NCBI RefSeq assembly: GCF_024662215.1
Contig: NZ_CP096115.1
Location: forward strand, 744,001 to 808,000
Origin: Methanoplanus endosymbiosus
Lineage (GTDB): Archaea; Halobacteriota; Methanomicrobia; Methanomicrobiales; Methanomicrobiaceae
DNA: 64,000 nt
Direction of reading: 5' to 3'
Shown: piece after piece, positions 39,668 to 48,594 of the stretch
Layout of the letters: every line of letters begins with the position of its first letter
How positions within the stretch are numbered: the stretch's first letter is position 1
Translations under genes and position numbers: made by a program
Notes under the pieces: model-generated
Told to the model about the DNA's origin: nothing
Seen by the model: only the letters and a program-made list of their open reading frames with translations
Database searches by the model: none

Positions 39668-40003
39668 TTATTTTTTCTCTTCTTCTTCCTGCCGGCAGCC
39701 GGGATATTCGTAGCCATGTGTCAGTAAAGAGCATGACCAACGGTTACGGGTAACTATCCCGGAAGCACCTGTATCAGTCATTTCCCACACTGTGTCAGTT
39801 ATCGTCATCTCCGGTATGGTAATCTCCGGATCATGCCTGATCATATCAGCAATTTCTTCCGAAGATTTTTTCCCTGCTTTAACCATGCGGATGAATGTCC
39901 TGAAACCATCAGTTACGGAATCAGGTTCCGGCAGACCGGCCTCACTGAAACGCCGGATCATATCACCCGTTCCTGTACCCATCCGCTCAATATAGTAAAA
40001 CAT
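39668..40003 (-). pseudogene. Relic of a second DUF4062-ATPase/hsdR gene pair
   Basis: The first ~50 codons (YIERMGTGTGDMIRR, AGLPEPDSVTDGFRTF) match the end of the ATPase part of the protein at 43688-45310. After a gap, MTDTGASGIVTRNRW and HGYEYPGC match the first residues of the HsdR remnant at 43216-43670 in degenerate form. The order equals that of the intact neighbours, so this is a compressed copy of the same gene pair. It follows the Fic gene stop by 4 nt. Confidence 0.75.
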
Positions 40004-40005
40004 TC

Positions 40006-41292
40006 TTATGCCTGATTCTTATTTATGCCATTGAAGATGAAATAATAGGTTTTACCTGATTTTTTGCCAATCAGATAACCCTTCTTCTCAAGGGTTAAGA
40101 GATCTTTTCTTGCCGTTGCATAGGCCACATTCCAGACTTCAGTTATCTCTTTTATTGTTACAGGCTCTTGCGGCTTTTTCATCACTGATTTTAGTATTTC
40201 AATCTGGCGAAGACTGAAGTCTTCTTCTTTTAAAATATCAATTGCCTCAGTATTTTCTTTCTGTTTTCTCTCTATGTATTTTATGATCTCTTCAACAGCT
40301 GCTGTTATTGCACCAAGATTGTATTTCAGGAAATATGTCAAATCCCCATCATCGCTTTCTGTGTACTGGTAAGCAAGTTTATACTTACCTCCGGAATTAT
40401 TTATTACTCTTGAAACTGCCATGTACTCAAAGAGCCAGTAATCATTTTTAAGCATAAACCAGTAGAATATACTCCTTGCACACCTTCCGTTTCCGTCATT
40501 GAACGGATGAATATAGCCCATAAGGAAGTGCAGGATTATTCCCTTTATTGCCGGATGAATAAATTCTTCATCTTTTCCGTTTGCAAATTCACAGAATTCA
40601 TCTATATATTGGTCTATCTTTTTGTAATCCGGAGGTGTATGCAGAACATTTCCCCTGTGGTCATAAATTCTGATCTCATTGTTGTCCCTGAAACACTCTT
40701 CATCGGCAGGATTTTCAAGGGTTTTTTCTGTAATCATCCTGTGAATCGTTAAGATCAGTTCCTTTGTCAGATCCCTGTTTTTTATCCGGAGAATATCCTT
40801 CATTGTGAGATAGTTATTGAGGATCATCCTTTCGTCTTTATTTCTGGGTTTTCTCCTCTTCTGAAGCATTTCCTTTGCAATTCTTCTTGTAACTGCTGCA
40901 CCTTCAATCTGGCTTGATGCAATGGCTTCCTCCATTAAGGAATTTATTATGAAGCGGTCTTTCTCCAGGTTCATGGACTCCAGACCCGATGATATACTTC
41001 CTGCGGCTGATTTGTCCAGGAAATGAAGTTTTTCGGAGAAATCATCCAATAAATTATATTTCAGGAGAATTTCATTAAATTTCAGGAACTTCTCATCTTT
41101 ACTCCTGAAAGCCTTCATCAGAATCCAGATGTATAAGGGATCTGCCGGAAGTTCTCTTCTCCTAAGTTCTTCCCAGTGCAGGTATTTCCTGTTGTATCTG
41201 AACACTGCATTAAGTACTTCAGGATCTTTTGCACATTCCCATGCAGATTTTAGATCTTCCTGGCTGAATTCAGGAGTTTGGGGGAGTAACAT
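40006..41292 (-). CDS. Fic-family protein with N-terminal self-inhibition motif and winged helix
   Basis: 428 aa. The Fic core has HPFNDGNGRCAR (262-273) with the catalytic His and the anion-binding loop; the inhibitory motif SSQIEG with E130 is in the N-terminal region (class II Fic). The end (VTIKEITEVWNVAYATARKD LLTLEKKGYL in two parts) is a winged helix. Fic enzymes transfer AMP, or other groups, from a nucleotide to a target hydroxyl and often act as toxins or regulators. It lies on the same strand after the YgjP-like peptidase of a broken type I restriction locus, where Fic genes are frequent cargo. A second Fic gene is at 45921. Confidence 0.93.
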   Translation of the reverse strand: MLLPQTPEFSQEDLKSAWECAKDPEVLNAVFRYNRKYLHWEELRRRELPADPLYIWILMKAFRSKDEKFLKFNEILLKYNLLDDFSEKLHFLDKSAAGSISSGLESMNLEKDRFIINSLMEEAIASSQIEGAAVTRRIAKEMLQKRRKPRNKDERMILNNYLTMKDILRIKNRDLTKELILTIHRMITEKTLENPADEECFRDNNEIRIYDHRGNVLHTPPDYKKIDQYIDEFCEFANGKDEEFIHPAIKGIILHFLMGYIHPFNDGNGRCARSIFYWFMLKNDYWLFEYMAVSRVINNSGGKYKLAYQYTESDDGDLTYFLKYNLGAITAAVEEIIKYIERKQKENTEAIDILKEEDFSLRQIEILKSVMKKPQEPVTIKEITEVWNVAYATARKDLLTLEKKGYLIGKKSGKTYYFIFNGINKNQA

Positions 41293-41394
41293 ATTATTAG
41301 CATATAATTATTTCTGATCTATATTATCATTATCTATCAGTTTATCACAAACTGATAGATATTGATAGATGTAATTATCAGAGATTATACTGTT

Positions 41395-42111
41395 TTAGTA
41401 TGCCCAGTTTTCATGTGCCAGGGGTGACTGATTCAGTTCATCACGGTATAACTGCCACTGTGGCATGAATTTATCCATAAGTTCCCTGAAGTGCCCGTTG
41501 TGATTACGCTCTAAAAGATGCACCATCTCATGCACAATAATATATTCCAGGCAGATTTCCGGTTTTTTGGCAAGTTCAAGATTTACCCAGATCCTTTTTG
41601 CCTCCGGATTGCAGCTCCCCCATTTTGTCTTCATCTTTTTAACGCCCCACTTTGAAACTTTTACACCAATTACCGGCTCCCACTTCTCAATCAGTGACGG
41701 GATTCGGGCTTTAAGCTCTTTTCTGTACCATCCGGAAAGAATCTGCTCAGGTTTCCGGCTGTCAGAACCTTGTGGCACATACATATCAATCACAGATTTA
41801 TTCCTGATTAAAACCTCAGATTTTCCCTTCTGTTCAGTAATATTCAGGAGATATCTTTGGCCGAAAAAATAGTGGCTTTCACGGGGCAGGTACTCTCTTG
41901 GTGACTGGCGTACCTGCTCTCTGTATTCCTTCTGGCAGCGGCGAATCCATCCGAGTTTTGATATTACTGCCAGTCTTACCGCTTCGTCATCAAAACCGGA
42001 AGGTGCAGAGATACGCACTTTCCCGTCAGGAGGATAGACTCCGAGGTGCAAGTGTTTTATCTTTTTCTGAATTACGTCAAACTCAAGTCCGGCAACTGTA
42101 ATCCGGTGCAT
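41395..42111 (-). CDS. YgjP/M48-like metallopeptidase of a type I restriction locus
   Basis: 238 aa of the DUF45/YgjP family. The zinc site is HEMVHLLERNHNGHF (HExxH plus a downstream His); KMKTKWGSCNPEAKRIWVNL is the conserved WGSC element. It is a soluble peptidase of unknown substrate, regularly encoded next to hsdR in type I restriction-modification operons. A strong ribosome site (AGGAGG) is 12 nt before its ATG. The upstream hsdR end has been lost to an IS1-like insertion and a deletion. Confidence 0.9.
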   Translation of the reverse strand: MHRITVAGLEFDVIQKKIKHLHLGVYPPDGKVRISAPSGFDDEAVRLAVISKLGWIRRCQKEYREQVRQSPREYLPRESHYFFGQRYLLNITEQKGKSEVLIRNKSVIDMYVPQGSDSRKPEQILSGWYRKELKARIPSLIEKWEPVIGVKVSKWGVKKMKTKWGSCNPEAKRIWVNLELAKKPEICLEYIIVHEMVHLLERNHNGHFRELMDKFMPQWQLYRDELNQSPLAHENWAY

Positions 42112-42155
42112 CTAAATGTATTCCTCCTGATTTTTCAGAAGTTCAAGCGTTTTAT
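42112..42155 (-). pseudogene. Possible last codons of hsdR
   Basis: Between the IS end and the peptidase ATG, one frame reads DKTLELLKNQEEYI-stop, with the peptidase ribosome site inside. Its place suggests the 3' end of hsdR, but 14 codons are too few to be certain. Confidence 0.35.
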
Positions 42156-43230
42156 CGGTAGTGTCCTAAGATGGCATACTATATTGTGTGATGAATGACA
42201 TATATTTATGTGATACATATGGCTCGCCCACGTGGAAAAATAGATGTTGTCTGCCAAAATCCTGAGTGTCAATATTATCTCAAAGAGGAAGGAAAGGATA
42301 TAATCAAACGAGGAAAAGATGCCAGAACTTCTCATCAACGATATTACTGCAAACACTGTACAAAATTTTTCATGGAAACTAAAGGTACTCCCCTATTCTA
42401 CAAACACCTATCTGAAAAAGAAATTATAACCATTTGCAAGCATTTTGTGGAGAAAAATGGAATAAGAAGCATCGAAAGATTAACGGGTCACCACCGCGAT
42501 ACAATTGGACGGTTGCTTACTGATGTAGCTGAGCATGCAGCAAAGATGAATGATATACTCATTGAAGAACTTGATCTAAGCCCTATAGAATGTGATGAGT
42601 TCTGGAGTTTCATTAAAAAAAACAAAAAAATGTTGTCAAAGAAAGCTCAGAACCAGATTTCGTTGGCAATGCATGGACATACACAGCAATAAAACGAAAA
42701 TCCTATTTTATAATTTCTTTTGCAGTTGGAAAACATAAACAAGCAACCTGTAATGTCATGATGAATGACCTTTATGAAAGAATTAAGCTCCCTGATCCAC
42801 AATCAAAACTTGAAATTTATACTGATGGGAATGACCAATATCTGACAAGTTTAAATGCTCTTTACGCTAATCCCTGCGTTAACTATGGTCAGTTAATAAA
42901 AGTCCGGAAAAAGGGGAGAGTTGAAGAAAAATACAAAATTGCAGTTATTGGTGAGCCGCCGTTATCCAAAATTGAAACTACTGATGTTGAAAATTCTAAT
43001 GGAATCCTTCGTGAAAGAGTTGGCCGTTTGGTGAGAAAAGCGAAGACATTCTCAAAGTTAAAACCAAAATTAGAATCAGCATTAGATATTTTTCAATTTT
43101 ATTGGAATTTTATGAATGAATTCAAGAAAAAACCTACACCAAGAATGATTGAAGGTATAATTGATAGAAAGATTACATGGCCAGTATTTTTACATTCAAT
43201 AATTAAGTATGTTAATTGATGTCACTACCG
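42156..43230 (+). mobile_element. IS1-like insertion sequence
   Basis: A 1075-bp element bounded by inverted ends CGGTAGTG (42156-42163) and CACTACCG (43223-43230). TTTAT flanks both sides (42151-42155 and 43231-43235) and may be a 5-bp target duplication. It interrupts the type I restriction locus: the hsdR start lies right of it and the peptidase gene left of it, with most of hsdR missing. Confidence 0.85.
42228..43219 (+). CDS. IS1-like transposase made by a -1 frameshift
   Basis: Frame 1 runs from MARPRGKIDVVCQNPECQYY (42228) to 42692 and has the zinc-finger/HTH part (CxxxxC, YYCKHC, GIRSIERLTGHHRDTIGRLL) and the first catalytic Asp (ECDEFWSF). Frame 2, shifted by -1, supplies EPDFVGNAWTYTAIKRKSYF, the second Asp (YTDGNDQYL) and the Glu near NSNGILRERVGRL. 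The frames meet at an A-rich run, ATTAAAAAAAACAAAAAAAT at 42616-42635, which has the form of the IS1 slippery site. Together they give a normal full-length transposase, so the split looks programmed, not a mutation. Confidence 0.85.
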
Positions 43231-43670
43231 TTTATGTACAGGACTATGTCGGGCCGTTTTGTGTTATTGCCTGTGACAGTTACTTCTTCTGCTATAGCAA
43301 AATGGTTATTTTCAGGTTTTTTCCAGTTGATTAAACGGACTGTCTTTGAATTTTCTCCGGCTTCTCCTTTTACGTTTACGCCGTAACGAAGAAGGGTATA
43401 GACATCTTTGTTTACGTCATAGAGATGTCTGCTCTGATCACCTGAGACGCGGTTTAGTTCAAAAAGGGCCTTGTTTATGATTTCGTCATCATATTTTCCG
43501 GATTTATATCTGTCTGTGCTTTCAAGGTAGCGGCGGAGGTATTCCTCTTCGATGTTTTTATTGTCCTCTCTGTCCTGCCAGTCTCCAAGGTATTCATAGC
43601 CCAGTTTTTCGGTAAAGAGCCTGATTACCCTCTTTTGGGTAACAATCTCAAGGGCACCTATGTCAGTCAT
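43216..43670 (-). pseudogene. hsdR: hsdR, type I restriction subunit, cut off by the IS
   Basis: From the ATG at 43670 it reads MTDIGALEIVTQKRVIRLF, EYLGDWQDREDNKNIEEEYL and KRPDIVLYING, the conserved first ~150 residues of HsdR with the start of its PD-(D/E)XK nuclease domain (RPDIVLYING). It then enters the IS and stops after GSDIN. The helicase and remaining ~800 residues are missing. It begins 17 nt after the DUF4062 gene. An open frame extends upstream to 43784 but overlaps that gene and is not the real start. Confidence 0.88.
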
Positions 43671-43687
43671 TTCCCGTAACACCCGTG

Positions 43688-45310
43688 TCAGTTGCTGCCA
43701 TCTCCGGCAATCTCCCAGTGGCCGCCTTTTTTTGGCCCGGACCGTTTTATCCGCCCGGAATTTTTCAACTGCTTTATCTGCCATTCTACTCCTTTGGATG
43801 ATATGCCGGTCTTTTGTGCCATTTCGTCCATGGTGACAAACGGGTTTTCTGAAATCAGAGTGATAATTTTTTCGCGGGTTTCTTCAGTTTTATCCCTGGT
43901 ACTTTCAGTTTTATCCCTGGTACTTTCAGTTTCTTCCCTAGTACTTTCAGTTTTTTCCCTAGTACTTTCGGTTTTTTCCCTGGTACTTTCAGTTTCTTCC
44001 CTAGTACTTTCAGTTTTTTCCCTAGTACTTTCGGTTTTTTCCCTAGTACTTTCGGTTTTCTCCGAAGGTTTTTCCTCTGCTTTGACCATATGGATAACTG
44101 TCCGGAAACCATCAGTTACAGTAAACTCCGGTTCAGGCAGACCGGCTTCAATGCAACGGCGTATCATATCACCTGTTCCTGTACCCATCCTTTCAATGTA
44201 CTTAGTAAGGTACATTGGTTCTGCAAGGAGTGGATTTTCCGGAACTGAGCCATGTGCAACCCGGAGCTTTTCAAGGGTAAGGGAGGGTGGAAGTGCACCA
44301 GGATTCCAGATTTCCAGACGATCTGAGAAGAGCATGACCTGAACACTGCCATTGCTGGCATAATCCCGGTGAGCAACAGCATTAACGATTGCCTCTGCAA
44401 CCACTTCTTTTGGAATTTCATACCGGACGGGAGCCTGAGAGCCGTTTTCACGGGTTCCGACATACAGGTCAATTTTGCTGAGGACAAAATCAACTGCCTG
44501 ATCCACAAGTTCAAAGACTGTACCCTTGTACACCTGATATGAGGGGATGGGTTTTCTGACCTCAGTCCCGTGGAAACGTGCACATTTGATTTCAGAAGAG
44601 ATGAGAAAACGCTGAGGTTTTTTCCCAAAGAGCAGGACTGCTGCATTTGTAAGGTAGTCGCCGTCCATAAGGTTAAGATGTTTGAGCAGTTCGCTGACAC
44701 TGACATCGCCGGAGAGGGGGAAATGTCTGCCGGATCTTGCTGTCCGGATGAACCACTCAATCCTCTCAGAATCAAGATCTGAGATGTCTGCTTTCATGCA
44801 GGGTGAGGCATCAAACGGCCCTGATCTGATGAGCTGTTTATCGGCAAGATAATCGACAAGAGCGGCATAAACTCCGGCTAACAGCTCAGAAGCTGTACTG
44901 AACCTCTTTCTTATAAGGTCTGACTCAACCCTGCTGATGAGTGCCTGCATTTTGGGATGACGGCCTGCATTGTCTCTTCCCCGGATATAAATAAGGCGGT
45001 ATTTTCCAAGTTCTGTGGCACGGTCAAACTCCTGTTCTGTCGGGGATTTTCCGGACGGTTTTAGGTTTAAATTGTCCTCATATACTGAACCGTACTGTGT
45101 GCCGAAGAGTCCTATGTAGATGTCACACTTCTCTACCTCGTCCAGATATAATCTGTCCGGGTGTCTGTCAGTAGCAGGCACATCCTCAAAGACAAATACC
45201 TCAAAGAAACGCCTCATCAGTGCATCTCCTCTCAGATAATCACGCAGCGTAACCCTTTCCTCTGCAAACTCAGTCTGCACACTACTGATAAAAATCCTGA
45301 CCGGTTTCAC
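43688..45310 (-). CDS. DUF4062 and AlbA/Schlafen-type ATPase protein with heptad-repeat linker and wHTH
   Basis: 540 aa, GTG start with GGAGG 8 nt upstream. N-terminal DUF4062 (VRIFISSVQTEFAEERVTLR, IYIGLFGTQYGS) at ~1-150. An AlbA_2/ATPase-like region (~180-410) has EAIVNAVAHRDYASNGSVQV and YIERMGTGTGDMIRR, as in Schlafen-related regulators. Then nine near-identical seven-residue units (EKTESTR, EETESTR, DKTESTR) form a charged helical linker. The C-terminus (FVTMDEMAQKTGISSKGVEW) is a winged helix. It lies between a relic of hsdS and a cut hsdR, so it was part of a type I restriction island. It may be a transcriptional switch or a defence sensor; that is inference. A decayed second copy lies at 39668. 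Confidence 0.8.
   Translation of the reverse strand: MKPVRIFISSVQTEFAEERVTLRDYLRGDALMRRFFEVFVFEDVPATDRHPDRLYLDEVEKCDIYIGLFGTQYGSVYEDNLNLKPSGKSPTEQEFDRATELGKYRLIYIRGRDNAGRHPKMQALISRVESDLIRKRFSTASELLAGVYAALVDYLADKQLIRSGPFDASPCMKADISDLDSERIEWFIRTARSGRHFPLSGDVSVSELLKHLNLMDGDYLTNAAVLLFGKKPQRFLISSEIKCARFHGTEVRKPIPSYQVYKGTVFELVDQAVDFVLSKIDLYVGTRENGSQAPVRYEIPKEVVAEAIVNAVAHRDYASNGSVQVMLFSDRLEIWNPGALPPSLTLEKLRVAHGSVPENPLLAEPMYLTKYIERMGTGTGDMIRRCIEAGLPEPEFTVTDGFRTVIHMVKAEEKPSEKTESTREKTESTREKTESTREETESTREKTESTREKTESTREETESTRDKTESTRDKTEETREKIITLISENPFVTMDEMAQKTGISSKGVEWQIKQLKNSGRIKRSGPKKGGHWEIAGDGSN
43870..44060. repeat. 21-bp tandem repeat, nine units, inside the DUF4062 gene
   Basis: Units like CTTTCAGTTTTTTCCCTAGT repeat every 21 bp and code the heptads of the linker. 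Units differ by only one to three bases (ATCCCTGGTA, TTCCCTAGTA), suggesting recent slippage. Length changes keep the frame. Confidence 0.9.
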
Positions 45311-45323
45311 ACATATGCCTCCA

Positions 45324-45520
45324 TTATCTGCTAATCTGCCTTTGTTGTAGGTGCGGTGCTTTTAATCCCTTTTTCTGGATCTCCCTTACTCTCCCCATTA
45401 AAAGCTCCTGTATTATTTCTTCTTTTATCTTCCGGACTTTATGCCTCTTTCGTTTAAGTTCCCGGATCTCAGCACCCGTCTCTGAAAGTGTCCCATCTAT
45501 TTCTCTCCCCTCAATGCCGG
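45324..45520 (-). pseudogene. hsdS: hsdS C-terminal relic
   Basis: In the frame ending at the TAA at 45324 the strand codes IDGTLSETGAEIRELKRKRH then KIKEEIIQELLMGRVREI, matching the last coiled coil of HsdS specificity subunits (…MMQELLTGRIRL type). The target-recognition domains are not recognisable upstream. It supports a type I order hsdS, DUF4062 gene, hsdR, peptidase. No hsdM was seen. Confidence 0.6.
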
Positions 45521-45920
45521 ATTAAGGCACCAAAATACACCACATTAGTATTGCTATGAAGTGCCTTAAGTATGAGGACATATGTCCCAAATGTAAATGA
45601 TTTAAGATTTATTGTGGATTAAAATGATTGTTTAGCTATTTATAAAACTGAATTGCATTAGTCTTACAGATATTTGGTATATCTGCAATTCCGGATATAT
45701 GCTGAATCAGGGAGTGATTTCTATTAATATTTGATCTTTTATAGAGATAATACAGTCCCAAAACGCCGGTTATAACTAATGCCAACCGGAAATTTTTGAT
45801 TACAAAACAAAAACTGAATATAAAGTAGGTCATCAAATACGCCTTCATTTCTCAGAATTTCATATTTTACCGTGAAAAAGATATTTAATTATTCCGGATG
45901 ATATATTACAGAGTACAGTT

Positions 45921-47063
45921 ATGGCTGAAACTTTTTATCCGGAAAAACTCCCTCTGAAAGATATCGACTGGGTAAGCCATATACCCCTTATCGGAAGATC
46001 AAATGCTGCTCTTGCAAAATATGAAGGTATTGTACAGGGCATTCTCAATCCGGAAATACTCCTCTCACCATTTATAACAGAAGAGGCCATTTTATCCTCA
46101 AGAATTGAGGGTACGGTTACAACACTTGAGGAGATACTTGCATCTGAGAGTTATTCCGGAAAAGAAATGTCTGATGCCAGAAAAGCAGACATTCAGGAAG
46201 TTAAAAACTATTTAAAAGCCATAAGAAGTGCTGAAACTGAACTAAAAGATAAACCGCTTTATATGCCGGCGATAAAATCCCTGCACAGGACACTGCCTGA
46301 AGGCGTAAGGGGCAGGAATAAAGAACCGGGAGTTGTCCGGTCGTGGCAGAACTGGATCGGCCCATATGGCTGTTCAATGAATGAAGCCGCATATGTACCA
46401 CCACCCCCTGCACTTGTATGGGAATATCTGAATAACTGGGAGGATTATATGGACAGTACAGAAAAAGACCCTATAGTCCAGATTGCAGTTTTAAAAGGTC
46501 AGTTTGAACTGATACACCCGTTTTCCGATGGAAACGGGCGTATCGGGAGAATGCTCATACCACTGCTGATGTACAGAAATAATCTGATTTCCCGCCCATT
46601 CTTCTACATAAGCGGTTATTTTGACAAAAACCGTGATGAGTATTACAGCTGTCTTCCCGGCCTCTCAAAAAACAATGACTGGGACAGATGGATTGAATTT
46701 TTTCTCCGTGCTGTGGAGTATCAGGCAAATCAATACTCCGGAAAGGCACAGAAGATTATAGCCCTTTATTCTGTGATGAAATCCGAAATTCCACAATTAC
46801 TGAATTCAAAATATTCAGTTCAGGCCATAGATGCTATATTTTCCCGGCCAATATTTACACCAAAGGATTTCTCTCAGGACACCAAAATCCCATATGATAG
46901 CGGGTTGAAGATAATCAGAAAATTAGAAGAAGAATCATTCATTAGTTTAAGAAAAGAAGGCAGGGGTCAGACACCTTCAGTATATGAATTTTCTGAACTC
47001 ATAGAGATTACTAAGTCTCACAATCAAATAAGGCAGGATGTCAATGACTTTAGCCGTGGGTAA
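45921..47063 (+). CDS. Fic-family protein (DUF4172/Fic_N type)
   Basis: 380 aa. N-terminal helical domain with YPEKLPLKDIDW and the inhibitory motif SSRIEG (59-64, E63). The Fic motif is HPFSDGNGRIGR (199-210), complete with catalytic His and Arg. The tail holds a winged helix (IFTPKDFSQDTKIPYDSGLK). Class II Fic enzymes modify proteins with AMP; the substrate is unknown. It differs from the Fic protein at 40006 in domain order and faces the other strand. TATA-like GATATTTAATTATT lies ~40 nt upstream of the ATG. Confidence 0.93.
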   Translation: MAETFYPEKLPLKDIDWVSHIPLIGRSNAALAKYEGIVQGILNPEILLSPFITEEAILSSRIEGTVTTLEEILASESYSGKEMSDARKADIQEVKNYLKAIRSAETELKDKPLYMPAIKSLHRTLPEGVRGRNKEPGVVRSWQNWIGPYGCSMNEAAYVPPPPALVWEYLNNWEDYMDSTEKDPIVQIAVLKGQFELIHPFSDGNGRIGRMLIPLLMYRNNLISRPFFYISGYFDKNRDEYYSCLPGLSKNNDWDRWIEFFLRAVEYQANQYSGKAQKIIALYSVMKSEIPQLLNSKYSVQAIDAIFSRPIFTPKDFSQDTKIPYDSGLKIIRKLEEESFISLRKEGRGQTPSVYEFSELIEITKSHNQIRQDVNDFSRG

Positions 47064-47088
47064 CTGACTGATCATTATAGATTTTTGT

Positions 47089-47302
47089 GACTGACAAAAC
47101 TATTTGTACGTAACAGATCGGGGTTTCATTACGGACAAATGAAGTTGTACGGATTCTATGACTGACAAAACTATTTGTACGTAACAGATCGGGGTTTCAT
47201 TACGGACAAATGAAGTTGTACGGATTCTATGACTGACAAAACTATTTGTACGTAACAGATCGGGGTTTCATTACGGACAAATCAGGCTGTATGGATTTTT
47301 GT
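47089..47302. repeat. Three tandem 71-bp units with imperfect palindromes
   Basis: Units start at 47089, 47160 and 47231 with GACTGACAAAACTATTTGTA. The first two are identical over 71 bp; the third differs only near its end. Each carries TTTGTACGTAA ... TTACGGACAAA, arms that can pair with one mismatch around a 15-nt loop (AGATCGGGG). A partial fourth start follows at 47302. No coding role seen. Confidence 0.9.
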
Positions 47303-47354
47303 GACTGAAAAAAATATTCATACAGAGCGTAAAACCTCTCCGGTTAAAAATTAT

Positions 47355-48200
47355 CTACTCAGCACCCTTTTCAGACTTAACTGCGGATTTCAAATCCGGA
47401 AGCACCCCGGCAAAGGGGCTTTTCTTCTCCGGAATTTCCTCTTCATCCTGGAATGCTCCCATGTTAAACCAGATATGCTTAAGTTCAGCACCGGATTTTC
47501 CTTTATGCTCCCTTTCACGGATAAATTTAGCCGGATTTCCGGATACGACCGACCAGGCATGGACATCTTCTGTCACAACCGAACCTTCCCCCACAATTGC
47601 ACCTTCACCAACGGTAACTCCAGGCAGGATGAGAGCACCCGCAAGTATCCGGGCATATGGTTCAACTGTTACCGGACTGTATGACCTTTCTGTATGATCT
47701 GATTCACTGTGTGAATGCGTCATAATCCTGACATATTCACCGATTTCAACAGAGCTGCCTATTTTTATACCGCCTTTTGTATCAAAGAATGCCCCCCTTG
47801 ATATGAAGACATCATCGCCTATGGACAACCTCCTCCCGAAGTTGAACCTGACATCTGATTCACAGATCAGATTTCTTCCGCATGACAAAAAAGCCCGTTT
47901 TGCAATGATACGGCGGTAAGGATAGGCGAAATTTACCGCAAGTGATATGGGATATCTGTCGATTGCTTCCCAGAGAAACTGGAGATTTCTCTCCTTCTCG
48001 GTAAAGCCAATATCTTCTGCCACAGGGAGATATTCACTGTATATTCTAAGCTCAGAGATCATATCCGAACAGCACGCTATGCCTGTAGTCTGCATAACCG
48101 CACGCACCGCCTCATGATTGGTGCTGTCGTCAAGAATGAATTCTATTTTAGCAAGAGTTTCATCAATTCTGCTGTTCTCATAGCTCATTATATTAATCAT
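47355..48200 (-). CDS. Acyltransferase with left-handed beta-helix (hexapeptide repeat)
   Basis: 281 aa. Hexapeptide repeats run from FNFGRRLSIGDDVFISRGAF to VTVGEGAIVGEGSVVTEDVH, with the catalytic His in THSHSESDHTERSY and the CoA-end motif VVSGNPAKFI, as in maltose/galactoside O-acetyltransferases. The first ~110 residues are helical and specific to this type. It probably acetylates a sugar or a polyol; substrate unknown. Stands alone, convergent with the Fic gene across the tandem repeats. Confidence 0.9.
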   Translation of the reverse strand: MINIMSYENSRIDETLAKIEFILDDSTNHEAVRAVMQTTGIACCSDMISELRIYSEYLPVAEDIGFTEKERNLQFLWEAIDRYPISLAVNFAYPYRRIIAKRAFLSCGRNLICESDVRFNFGRRLSIGDDVFISRGAFFDTKGGIKIGSSVEIGEYVRIMTHSHSESDHTERSYSPVTVEPYARILAGALILPGVTVGEGAIVGEGSVVTEDVHAWSVVSGNPAKFIREREHKGKSGAELKHIWFNMGAFQDEEEIPEKKSPFAGVLPDLKSAVKSEKGAE

Positions 48201-48561
48201 ATCCCAATTTTATTCCTTTACGCAGGCAGAGTATATTATAATGACTGCTGCTTTTTTTTCACCCGGAAGTATTAAATAAAAACCCAGCATATAATCTGAA
48301 TATATTCCATTTTACCAGCTTTTCCGGAAATAATCACTATATTCCCCCCAAATTATGCAGACATCCAATAACAGAGAGAGAATATCCGGACATCCAAATC
48401 TGACCGGGTAATTGACAGATTATTAAGGATTTTCTGGCTCACAATTCAATCTGTCCGGAAGATAACTCAGGCTTCCGGGTTTTAATTCCGGAAAACTTAC
48501 TCCATAGATAATGAAAACTGATATTTTACAATGCCTGCTGAAAAGTTGATTTTTTTAAGGA
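48201..48561. other. Intergenic region before the RiPP cluster
   Basis: About 360 nt, AT-rich, between divergent genes. No gene or repeat recognised. Confidence 0.5.
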
Positions 48562-48577
48562 CGATATATTTATATTC
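48562..48577 (+). promoter_or_regulatory. TATA-like promoter of the RiPP maturase operon
   Basis: GATATATTTATATTCC lies ~25 nt before the ATG at 48595, giving a nearly leaderless transcript for the unknown gene and the radical SAM gene. Confidence 0.6.
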
Positions 48578-48594
48578 CGGATCAATAATTATTA

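Noticed and set aside
43671-43784. Upstream extension of the hsdR remnant to 43784
   Set aside because: The added residues are the reverse-frame reading of the DUF4062 gene end; the HsdR family begins at the ATG at 43670.
45636-45848. 70-codon minus-strand frame with a hydrophobic segment
   Set aside because: Could be a small membrane protein, but there is no ribosome site or family match; I could not support it.
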